6,108 nucleotides of DNA from Nevskiaceae bacterium. GTDB lineage: Bacteria > Pseudomonadota > Gammaproteobacteria > Steroidobacterales > Steroidobacteraceae. Positions 1-5,307 of this stretch are shown here, one piece after another; within the stretch, counting starts at the first letter, position 1, and the number at the start of each line of letters is the position of its first letter. The notes under the pieces were generated by a model. The model did no database searches. It saw nothing but the letters and a program-made list of their open reading frames with translations, and was not told the origin of the DNA. The position numbers and the translations under genes are program-made. Where the stretch lies: the NCBI GenBank assembly GCA_031277355.1, contig JAITMN010000087.1:1-6108 (forward strand), in the 5' to 3' direction.

Positions 1-1
1 C

Positions 2-2863
2 CGCAACAAACGGCGCGTTGCTCGTGCCGGTGAACACCAATCCGGTGTCGCGCGTCACATGGTCGGTGCTCGATTCACCCGTGTCTTCACTGATCGCGCT
101 GATGCCCGCCACGATGGGCTCGGGATCAACGAGCGTAACGGTCTGTTGATCCTCCGTACCCGCGTTGCCATAGCGATCCACCACGCGCGCACGCACGTCG
201 TTGCCGCCTGTGGTCAGCGGCGTGCCGGTGGCGTCGTACACCCAGTTCGTGCCCGATGCGCCCGCATCGTTCCACGTTGCGCCGCCATCGAGCGACACCT
301 GCACCTTGTCGCCGGGTTGCAGTGCGCTGGTCAGCGTGCCGCTGATGATCTGCTGCGGCTGGCTCGTGGTGAAGTCGCCCTGCGCGCCGGTATCAACGCT
401 GATGGTCTTGATGTCGGGCGTGATGGCCGGGCCGGTGGTGTGTTTCTGCACCGTCTGCGTGTCTTGATACTGCGTGCCGCCTTCGGTCACGGAGGCGGTA
501 ACGGTGACGTCGCCATCTTTCAGATCGGAGAGGTCGGCCTGATCCACAGTCCACACGCCGCCATCGATCTGCGTCTCCACGCTCACCGTGTTGCCGTCGC
601 TGTCGGTGAAGGTCACGGTGACGGTTGAGCCATCGGGCACATTGTCCACCGTGCCCTGAATCGTCACGTTGTCGTCTTCGCTGGCGCTGATCACGCCATC
701 TTCAATCGACGTGCCCGCAGGGTTGAGCGCAATGTCCGGGTCGGTGGGCAATGCCGCAGCGATGTTCGCCGTTGCGCCATCGGTGGCTGCGTTACCGGCC
801 TTGTCGGTCACCAAAGCCGACACGCTGATGGCGCTGCCAGGCGTGAGCGAAGTGAGGTTCACGCCGGGGACGGTCCAGGCGCCGCCGCTCACCACTGCGC
901 TGGTTCTGAGTTCATGGCCATCGGCATCGGCAAACACCAACTGCACGCGCTGCCCATCTTCCACGCCGGTGGTCGTGCCCGACACGGAAAAGTTCGCACG
1001 CGCCGTGCTTGAAATCACGCCGTTGTCGCCGAGCGGTTCATTCACGCTGACCGTGGCGATCGTATCCACCGTGAAGTCGCGTTCACCGCCGGTTGCGCCG
1101 GGGATGTCTGCGCCTGCGGCGTCGGCTGCGGGCGTTACCGACAAGCGGTAATCGCCATCGGGCAGCGTCACATCACTCAGATCAAGATTCCATTGGCCGT
1201 TACTCACCGGCACGATGTACTGATCTTCAGCGCCGGATACGGGCGAGCCATCGGCAGCAGTGAGCACCAGACGCACGAAGGGCGCAGTGCTGGGGCCGCC
1301 GAATTTCAACTGATTGTTGTTCGTCAGATTGTCCGCGCCAGACATACCCGTGTCTTCACTCATCGTCTGGATGACGGCGCTCGGCGGCGCGGGCGGCGGC
1401 AGCGTGGTTTTCGTCACCGTCGTGGTGTCGGGAGGCACACCGGGAACGTCGGGCGTGCTGGCGGTGATCGTTACCGGGCCATCGTCGAAGGCCGTCAGGT
1501 CTACGCCGGTCACCGTCCACTGGCTGTTGATGACCACTGCATCCTGCGAGTAGGTCAGGCCATTGGCGTCGGTAAACGTCACCCTTACCGTGGAGCCATC
1601 GGGCACCTCATTCACGCGGCCGCTGACCGTGACATCGTTCTGCTCGATGGCGTCGATCACGCCATCATTGCCCGCGATCAATTGCGGATCGATGATCGCA
1701 AGGTCCGGACCCAGCGCATCCATCATCGTCACCGCGCTGTCGGAGGCGGTGTTGCCCGCGACGTCTTCCACCGCAGCGCTGATGCCGATGGGGCCATCGG
1801 CCAGCGCGTTCAGATCAACGCCGGTCACGATCCAGGAGCCGACGCCGTTGGCGTCCACGTTCGTCACAGTCGCAGTGGCCGTTACATCGGGAGTCGTCGG
1901 GTCGCCATCGGAGAACGTCACCGTTACCGTCTGGCCTTCTTCCACATTGCTCACGGTGCCCGAAACGCTCACCGCCGTGCGCTCGGCAGACGAAATGCGA
2001 CCGTCGCCGGAAACGGGCTCGTTGATTTCGATGCTCGCCGTGGTGTCGATGATGAAGTCGCGGCTGGGCGTGGGCGCATCGGTGGAATTGGGCAGCCGCG
2101 CCGACAGCGTGTAGTTGCCATCGGCCAGCGGCGTGCCGGTGATGTATTCGAAGGACCACGCGCCATTGGTCACCACGGTGGTGCCGATCACGTTGCCATC
2201 GAGCAGCACTTGCACCACGCTGCCATTGGCCGCGTTGCTGGTTCCGTAGAAAGTCAGGCTGCCGTCGCTGCCGTTATCGTTGGTGCGAAAGTCGTTGCCG
2301 CTGATGCCCGAATCATTGGAGATGCCGGCGATGCCCAGCGTGTCGGGCACGCGCGGACCGGGGCCGGGACCGGGGTCCGGCGGGGGAACCACGGTGGTGT
2401 TGTCTTTGTCGTCATCGTCCGCGAGCAACGCGCCGACCAGTCCGCCCGCAGCGGCCGCACCCAACAGCGCAAGCAGGCCGGCGTAGGTGTGATGTTCGAC
2501 GACAAACCAGCGCACCAGATCATCGGCAACGCCATCGGCGCCACTCAGCGCGCGGCTGAAGTCGATCCAGTACGCGACTTCGCCATCCATGAATACGAGT
2601 TGATCGGCGTCCGCGCCTGCGGCCTTGAAGCCGTGGATGGTGAGCTTGTGACCATCGCAGAAATTGATGATCAGATCGCTGCCCTGCATTTCGAAGTTGG
2701 CGACGTCGCCCCTTCTGGCCTGCACGGTGAAGATTTCGGCCTCATCGGCCTGAGCGGTGGCCTGCGTCTGCCCGGCGGCGATCGGCACGAAGCGGCTTTC
2801 GCCGGCGTCTTTCTCCGGAGGGGTCAGCGGATAATCGCGGCCTGACTGGGGGGCGTCGCTCAT
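2..2863 (-). CDS. Giant Bap/LapA-type Ig-repeat surface adhesin, N-terminal part (3' end outside window)
   Basis: The minus strand is open without a stop from ATG at 2863 to the left edge, giving 954 residues of a longer protein. The start has a good Shine-Dalgarno GGAG (2871-2874), 7 bases upstream. There is no Sec signal peptide, which fits type I secretion with a C-terminal signal beyond the window. Residues about 44-100 form a BapA-prefix-like beta domain (motifs GSDLIINF, DGHKLTIHGF, LVFMDGEVAYWIDF). An Ala/Gly/Leu hydrophobic segment follows (129-148), then an acidic DDDD patch and a Pro/Gly hinge (160-172). From residue 178 onward it is tandem bacterial Ig-like domains of about 100 residues, with the motifs DTG, VPDGSTV, DGNY and GNTA and many Asp/Asn/Gly turns. 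Cys69 is the only cysteine seen. The family mediates surface attachment and biofilm formation; that role here is inferred from architecture. The family call is firm, but the exact subfamily and full length are unknown. Confidence 0.9.
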   Translation of the reverse strand, partial: MSDAPQSGRDYPLTPPEKDAGESRFVPIAAGQTQATAQADEAEIFTVQARRGDVANFEMQGSDLIINFCDGHKLTIHGFKAAGADADQLVFMDGEVAYWIDFSRALSGADGVADDLVRWFVVEHHTYAGLLALLGAAAAGGLVGALLADDDDKDNTTVVPPPDPGPGPGPRVPDTLGIAGISNDSGISGNDFRTNDNGSDGSLTFYGTSNAANGSVVQVLLDGNVIGTTVVTNGAWSFEYITGTPLADGNYTLSARLPNSTDAPTPSRDFIIDTTASIEINEPVSGDGRISSAERTAVSVSGTVSNVEEGQTVTVTFSDGDPTTPDVTATATVTNVDANGVGSWIVTGVDLNALADGPIGISAAVEDVAGNTASDSAVTMMDALGPDLAIIDPQLIAGNDGVIDAIEQNDVTVSGRVNEVPDGSTVRVTFTDANGLTYSQDAVVINSQWTVTGVDLTAFDDGPVTITASTPDVPGVPPDTTTVTKTTLPPPAPPSAVIQTMSEDTGMSGADNLTNNNQLKFGGPSTAPFVRLVLTAADGSPVSGAEDQYIVPVSNGQWNLDLSDVTLPDGDYRLSVTPAADAAGADIPGATGGERDFTVDTIATVSVNEPLGDNGVISSTARANFSVSGTTTGVEDGQRVQLVFADADGHELRTSAVVSGGAWTVPGVNLTSLTPGSAISVSALVTDKAGNAATDGATANIAAALPTDPDIALNPAGTSIEDGVISASEDDNVTIQGTVDNVPDGSTVTVTFTDSDGNTVSVETQIDGGVWTVDQADLSDLKDGDVTVTASVTEGGTQYQDTQTVQKHTTGPAITPDIKTISVDTGAQGDFTTSQPQQIISGTLTSALQPGDKVQVSLDGGATWNDAGASGTNWVYDATGTPLTTGGNDVRARVVDRYGNAGTEDQQTVTLVDPEPIVAGISAISEDTGESSTDHVTRDTGLVFTGTSNAPFVA
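443..1375 (-). repeat. Second A-B-B' Ig-like module of the adhesin
   Basis: Adhesin residues about 497-807 repeat the first module: A2 (497-601, opening MSEDTG and ending DFTVDT), B3 (602-701, with NEPLGDNGVISS, VSGTTTGVEDG and DKAGNAATD) and B4 (708-807, with EDGVISASE, VTIQGTV and VPDGSTVTVTFTD). B3 is closest to B1 and B4 is closest to B2, which supports duplication of the whole trio. A further A-like domain (812-910, with GDKVQVSLDGGATW and ARVVDRYGNAG) and the start of another (from 917, ISEDTG) follow toward the left edge. Confidence 0.7.
1409..2332 (-). repeat. First A-B-B' Ig-like module of the adhesin
   Basis: Adhesin residues about 178-485 hold three Ig-like domains: A1 (178-273, opening ISNDSG and ending DFIIDT), B1 (274-383, with NEPVSGDGRISS, VSGTVSNVEEG and DVAGNTASD) and B2 (386-485, with GNDGVID, VTVSGRV and VPDGSTVRVTFTD). 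The domain borders are read by eye from recurring motifs. The same order returns in the next module, so this looks like a duplicated higher-order unit of roughly 315 residues rather than unrelated domains. Confidence 0.7.
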
Positions 2864-3103
2864 TGGTCTACTCCATGACAAAAGCCGCGAACTCCATGCG
2901 CAAATCGCGGCGGAAAAATAAATGAAACGGTGGCCGGCTCAGCGCCTTCGGGATGCAAGCGGAGAAATGAGGCCGTGAATCCATTCAAAACCATGGCCGA
3001 GAGTCCCGTCTTTGTCGTCCGTTGACTAGAGACAGCGCTACCCCGCCAAGCAAACGGGGCACATGCGGCAAACACTACATGAGATTCGTGACCATGCAAT
3101 ACA

Positions 3104-3122
3104 TGCGCGCTAAATACGCGCA
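3104..3122. repeat. Perfect 6-bp inverted repeat with 7-base spacer
   Basis: TGCGCG-CTAAATA-CGCGCA lies just downstream of the possible adhesin -10 box. In a leftward transcript it would form a hairpin at or near the 5' end; as DNA it could be an operator. Confidence 0.45.
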
Positions 3123-3129
3123 AAAATGT

Positions 3130-3158
3130 CATATAAAGCATCACCCGAATGGGTGAAT
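3130..3158 (-). promoter_or_regulatory. Possible adhesin promoter
   Basis: On the minus strand TTCACC (3153-3158, 4 of 6 to the sigma-70 -35 box) is followed after 17 bases by TATATG (3130-3135, 4 of 6 to the -10 box). Transcription would start near 3123 and give a leader of about 260 bases before the adhesin ATG. A perfect dyad at 3141-3156 overlaps the -35 box and spacer. The match is modest and this is an inference. Confidence 0.3.
3141..3156. repeat. Perfect 6-bp inverted repeat with 4-base loop
   Basis: TCACCC-GAAT-GGGTGA is a perfect dyad. It has no following T-run on either strand, so a terminator is unlikely. Its place within the possible adhesin promoter makes an operator plausible. 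Confidence 0.5.
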
Positions 3159-3164
3159 ATCAGT

Positions 3165-3183
3165 TTTCGATGGGCTATCGAAA
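3165..3183. repeat. Perfect 7-bp inverted repeat with 5-base spacer
   Basis: TTTCGAT-GGGCT-ATCGAAA is a perfect dyad 8 bases to the right of the 3141-3156 dyad, upstream of the possible adhesin promoter. The arm length and spacing fit a dimeric regulator site, but no known regulator motif is recognised. Confidence 0.5.
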
Positions 3184-3275
3184 GCTCATCTGCAAACTAT
3201 TCGTTCAGATTGACAGCGCCAATGTGACGCGTTCGTCAAGAGATGATGGTGGGCTTGGAGTGCTCGAAAAAGAGC

Positions 3276-3364
3276 GAGCGGGGCGGCCGAGTCAAGATTC
3301 CATTCCCGACCATTCATGCGTCTCTTTCATGTCATCCCTGACACGAGACCGGAACGCCCCGCTC
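3276..3364. repeat. 10-bp perfect inverted repeat with 69-base spacer
   Basis: GAGCGGGGCG (3276-3285) and its exact reverse complement CGCCCCGCTC (3355-3364) flank a 69-base segment that has no recognisable coding content. It could be a long-loop RNA stem, the ends of a miniature element, or chance in a GC-rich region. No flanking target-site duplication was seen. Confidence 0.35.
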
Positions 3365-3496
3365 ATTAAGTCGGCGTTTGCAGACACTCTACCGCATTTT
3401 TTTCGCCACGCAACACAAAAGTGGAAAATATTTTTACGGCTAGCGGAAGCGACTGGTTAAGGAGTAACCGATTTTACGCGCAGGAGAGTGATTTGA

Positions 3497-3777
3497 TCAG
3501 TTCAGGTTGAGCACTTCGTTCAGGGAATTGGCCGACAGCAGTCGTCTGCCCATTTCGTCCAGTTGGTCGATGGAGGCTGAAGAAAGGCGCTTCTGAGCGG
3601 ATTCGGGCAGCGGGCCGAAGCGCAGCTTCAATTGTTCGGTGAGCAGCGCGGCGCGACCTTCAGCGCGGCCTTTCTCGCGACCTTCCGCGCGCCCCTCCTC
3701 GCGGCCCTGCGCCACATACTTGCGCGCGAAGTCGCTTTGGTATTCGTAGGTCAGGGCCATGCGTCTGAACTCCTCCC
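3497..3777 (-). other. Candidate internal translation start for an 87-residue C-terminal product of the nuclease gene
   Basis: Inside the nuclease gene a near-perfect Shine-Dalgarno GGGAGGAG (3770-3777) lies 9 bases before an in-frame ATG (3758-3760, residue Met232). Translation from it would give 87 residues, made of the GRxEGR linker and the DUF4351-like C-terminus without the nuclease core. It is a better initiation signal than either candidate start of the full-length protein. Published work on E. coli rpn genes describes C-terminal products from internal starts that restrain the full-length toxin. That this gene does the same is inference. Confidence 0.4.
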
Positions 3778-4453
3778 GATACGCTTCGGGCGTGAGGCTG
3801 AATACAACGTCGAAGTATAACCTTGCGCGATCGTCCTGAAGTTTCAAGATGGCGGCGATGGCTGCCTTGGCAATCTTGAGCACCAGTTTCGGATCGCGGC
3901 TTCGGGCATGCGCGATCACCGACAACAGGGCCAACTCCGGAGCGGCGCACGCCCGCTGTTCGTCGGTGATGATGGGAACCGCTGCGGGACTGAGAACAAA
4001 GGGGGAATAACTGTTGCCGCCGCCCAAGTCGATCGGCTTGGCGGCCCAGCGGGCAACGGTTTCATCGGCGGTGACAACGAGCAAATAGACGGGCCTGCGC
4101 AACTGCGCGCGAAGGTTCGCCACATAGGCGGGCCAGGAGTATTGCTTGTCATCGTCGATGGAGCGCTGCGCTTCCACAATGATGGCGGCAACGGCATCGT
4201 CGGCGACCGCGCCATGAAGATGAAGCACCAAGTCCGCGCGGTACTCGGTGGGTTCGATCTGCGTCAGATCGGCTGAGGCGGCGCTGATCGTTGTGAACTC
4301 GGGCAACGCAACGCCAAAGCCCTCGCGCAACATCTCCGGCGCAAGCGTCAAACGATTGCGAAACGGCACCAGCAGGATTTCATGTTCTTGCGAAACCACG
4401 TCGCCAGCATGCCCGGCGCGGGTGCAAACGTGCAGCCTGCAAATCGGGTGCAT
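3497..4453 (-). CDS. Rpn/DUF4351-type PD-(D/E)XK nuclease-like protein
   Basis: The frame encodes 318 residues from ATG 4453. An in-frame TGA sits directly before that ATG, and the family's usual opening (a short lead, then EHEILLVPFRNR) starts only at about residue 22, so GTG at 4399 (a 300-residue product) is an equally good start. Neither has a clear Shine-Dalgarno. The nuclease core is YRADLVLHL (71-79, candidate catalytic Asp74) followed by IIVEAQ (91-96, Glu94 and Gln96), a PD-(D/E)XK arrangement with Gln in place of Lys. Motif YSWPAYVANLRAQL (105-118) follows. Residues 250-268 are a charged GRxEGR repeat, and the C-terminus (about 272-314, with LRFGPLP and SANSLNEVL) matches DUF4351. 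Rpn relatives are DNA nucleases linked to recombination and phage defence. The family call is good; the activity is inferred. Confidence 0.8.
   Translation of the reverse strand: MHPICRLHVCTRAGHAGDVVSQEHEILLVPFRNRLTLAPEMLREGFGVALPEFTTISAASADLTQIEPTEYRADLVLHLHGAVADDAVAAIIVEAQRSIDDDKQYSWPAYVANLRAQLRRPVYLLVVTADETVARWAAKPIDLGGGNSYSPFVLSPAAVPIITDEQRACAAPELALLSVIAHARSRDPKLVLKIAKAAIAAILKLQDDRARLYFDVVFSLTPEAYREEFRRMALTYEYQSDFARKYVAQGREEGRAEGREKGRAEGRAALLTEQLKLRFGPLPESAQKRLSSASIDQLDEMGRRLLSANSLNEVLNLN
3650..3706 (-). repeat. GRxEGR-coding short tandem repeat
   Basis: Residues 250-268 of the nuclease-like protein are a Gly-Arg/Glu repeat (GREEGRAEGR, then GREKGRAEGRA) encoded by imperfect 12-base units. 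Such linkers are usual between the nuclease core and the DUF4351 tail, and unit number often varies among relatives. Confidence 0.6.
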
Positions 4454-4488
4454 TCATCAAGAAATGCACCATCTGCACTGCCGTCGAA

Positions 4489-4517
4489 TTGACGCACGGC
4501 TAAATTAAGACTAAATT
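4489..4517 (+). promoter_or_regulatory. Promoter of the toxin-antitoxin operon
   Basis: TTGACG (4489-4494, 5 of 6 to the -35 consensus) is followed after exactly 17 bases by TAAATT (4512-4517, 4 of 6 to the -10 consensus). The predicted start near 4524 leaves a leader of about 23 bases before the antitoxin ATG at 4547. It lies in the 93-base divergent gap between the nuclease and antitoxin genes. Confidence 0.5.
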
Positions 4518-4521
4518 CAGA
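4500..4521 (+). repeat. 11-bp tandem repeat over the toxin-antitoxin promoter
   Basis: CTAAATTAAGA (4500-4510) is followed directly by CTAAATTCAGA (4511-4521), identical at 10 of 11 positions. The 11-base period is about one helical turn, and the repeats cover the spacer and -10 box of the predicted promoter. That position suits autoregulation by the antitoxin or toxin-antitoxin complex; binding is not shown by sequence alone. Confidence 0.5.
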
Positions 4522-4546
4522 CTCATTACATGACGAGAAACCAACC

Positions 4547-4813
4547 ATGAGTCTGGCTACCCAAATCAAGCCCATTTCCTACCTCAAATCCAACGCAGCC
4601 GACATCGTGCGCGAGTTTGCAACAAACCCCGAACCGCTCATCATCACGCAGAACGGCGAAGCCAAAATGGCCGTGGTGGAAATCAATCAATACGAGCGGC
4701 AACAGGAGCAGCTTGCACTGCTGCGCCTGATCGCTTTGGGGCGCAAGGAATATCAAGCAGGCAACCACGTCGATGCGGACGCCTTTTTTGCACAGATGGA
4801 TGCTGAGGAATGA
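4547..4813 (+). CDS. Phd/YefM-family type II antitoxin
   Basis: The 88-residue product would neutralise the toxin encoded directly downstream and repress the operon. The N-terminal Phd/YefM DNA-binding and dimerisation fold is visible at about residues 8-50: IKPISYLKSNAADIVREF, then PLIITQNGEAKMAVVEINQYE. The tail (about 55-88, with LLRLIALGRKEYQAG and an acidic end) is the part that normally wraps the toxin. The length is typical of the family. ATG 4547 is preceded by only a weak purine stretch (GAGAAA, 4535-4540). The gene overlaps the toxin start by ATGA, which suggests coupled translation. A predicted promoter and tandem repeat lie immediately upstream. Family assignment is firm; the exact subgroup is not. 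Confidence 0.9.
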   Translation: MSLATQIKPISYLKSNAADIVREFATNPEPLIITQNGEAKMAVVEINQYERQQEQLALLRLIALGRKEYQAGNHVDADAFFAQMDAEE

Positions 4814-5136
4814 GACGCAAGGTCATCATTCTGAATGCCGCCAAACCCGATTTCAGAGAGGTCAAGCACTACGTCAACGCGCAGTTTGGCAAAAATGTCT
4901 GGAAAGCCGCCTATCAGGAATTCAAGAAAACCATTCGGAACATCGGGCTGAATCCTGCATCCGGCAAGAGGATGGAAGAACTCGCCGACCTGGGGCTGGA
5001 CAATTTCAGAATCAGGCTCGTTCGGCAGACGCGCATCGTGTATGAATATGATGAAACAACCGTGTTGATTCATATGTTCATTCATACCCGGCGGGATTTC
5101 CGCGCGCATTTGCTCAGACGGCTCCTGAATACATGA
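4810..5136 (+). CDS. RelE/ParE-superfamily toxin
   Basis: The 108-residue product has the RelE/ParE pattern: an N-terminal beta strand and Asp-containing helix (KVIILNAAKPDFREVKHYV, 4-22), a second helix (WKAAYQEFKKTIRNI, 31-45), a beta-sheet core (NFRIRLVRQTRIVYEYD, 65-81) and a basic end (IHMFIHTRRDFRAHLLRRLL, 87-106). RelE members cleave mRNA on the ribosome, whereas ParE members act on DNA gyrase. The sequence alone does not settle which applies; the conserved core and basic C-terminus support the superfamily only. Its ATG overlaps the antitoxin stop (ATGA at 4810-4813), with GAGG just before it too close to be an ideal ribosome-binding site, so translation probably depends on the upstream gene. 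Confidence 0.88.
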   Translation: MRRKVIILNAAKPDFREVKHYVNAQFGKNVWKAAYQEFKKTIRNIGLNPASGKRMEELADLGLDNFRIRLVRQTRIVYEYDETTVLIHMFIHTRRDFRAHLLRRLLNT

Positions 5137-5307
5137 GCCAGGCAAACTGCTGCCCATCGCGCTGCAGCCAACACCGCACCGTCAGCGCCACCCTCTCCCC
5201 CTGAACACGCCCAAAAAAAGGCCCGAAATGAATCGGGCCTTTGAAGATGCCGCGCGACCTCGTCTACAAAACACGCGGCAGGGAAGCCTCCTGGGCTCAA
5301 ATGTGTC
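5137..5307. other. Convergent intergenic gap between toxin and OmpA-like gene
   Basis: The 171 bases separate the rightward toxin gene from the leftward lipoprotein gene. Apart from the terminator at 5217-5242 I see no gene or repeat of note here. Confidence 0.6.
5217..5242 (-). terminator. Intrinsic terminator of the OmpA-like gene, possibly bidirectional
   Basis: A perfect 10-bp stem (AAAGGCCCGA pairing with TCGGGCCTTT) closes a 6-base loop. On the minus strand it ends in an uninterrupted T-run (A7 at 5213-5219 on the plus strand), so it terminates leftward transcripts 65 bases after the OmpA-like stop codon. On the plus strand only three T follow, so it may also stop the toxin operon, less efficiently. 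Confidence 0.9.

Larger units (their letters stand above)
2864..3496. other. Intergenic interval without a convincing gene
   Basis: These 633 bases separate the adhesin start from the nuclease stop. Short open frames exist on both strands, but none shows a recognisable domain, a ribosome-binding site with coding-like composition, or the third-position GC bias of the neighbours. The interval holds the adhesin leader, three perfect inverted repeats (3104-3122, 3141-3156, 3165-3183), a GC hairpin (3040-3060), and a 10-bp inverted repeat with a 69-base spacer (3276-3364). The right part is visibly more AT-rich. It most likely carries the adhesin's regulatory region plus remnant sequence. Confidence 0.6.

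Noticed and set aside
1193..2845. A 550-codon open frame on the plus strand opposite the adhesin gene
   Set aside because: It is rich in Arg, His, Gly and Ala with no domain or sensible ribosome-binding site, and it mirrors the adhesin's GC-biased codons. The minus strand clearly encodes Ig-like repeats over the same bases, so this is an antisense shadow. The shorter plus-strand frames at 59-628 and 669-1151 are rejected for the same reason.
3040..3060. GC hairpin in the adhesin leader considered as part of a cyclic-di-GMP or other riboswitch
   Set aside because: A 5-6 bp stem (CCCCG/CGGGG) is present on the minus strand, but the conserved core of the cyclic-di-GMP-I class is not found and no other known aptamer was recognised.
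2860..3144. A 94-codon minus-strand open frame ending in an ATGA overlap with the adhesin start
   Set aside because: The overlap is attractive, but the frame lacks any domain, signal peptide pattern or convincing start signal, and it occupies the likely adhesin leader.
3149..3460. A 103-codon plus-strand open frame in the intergenic interval
   Set aside because: It has no recognisable domain and no good ribosome-binding site, its start lies inside the inverted-repeat cluster, and the amino acid mix looks like chance. A real small gene is not excluded but cannot be supported.
3455..3469. Short inverted repeat GGTTA/TAACC after the nuclease stop considered as its terminator
   Set aside because: The stem is only 5 bp with weak pairing and no T-run follows on the minus strand.
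4530..4550. A six-codon upstream frame whose stop overlaps the antitoxin ATG
   Set aside because: It has no ribosome-binding site of its own and is too short to judge; chance is the simplest explanation.
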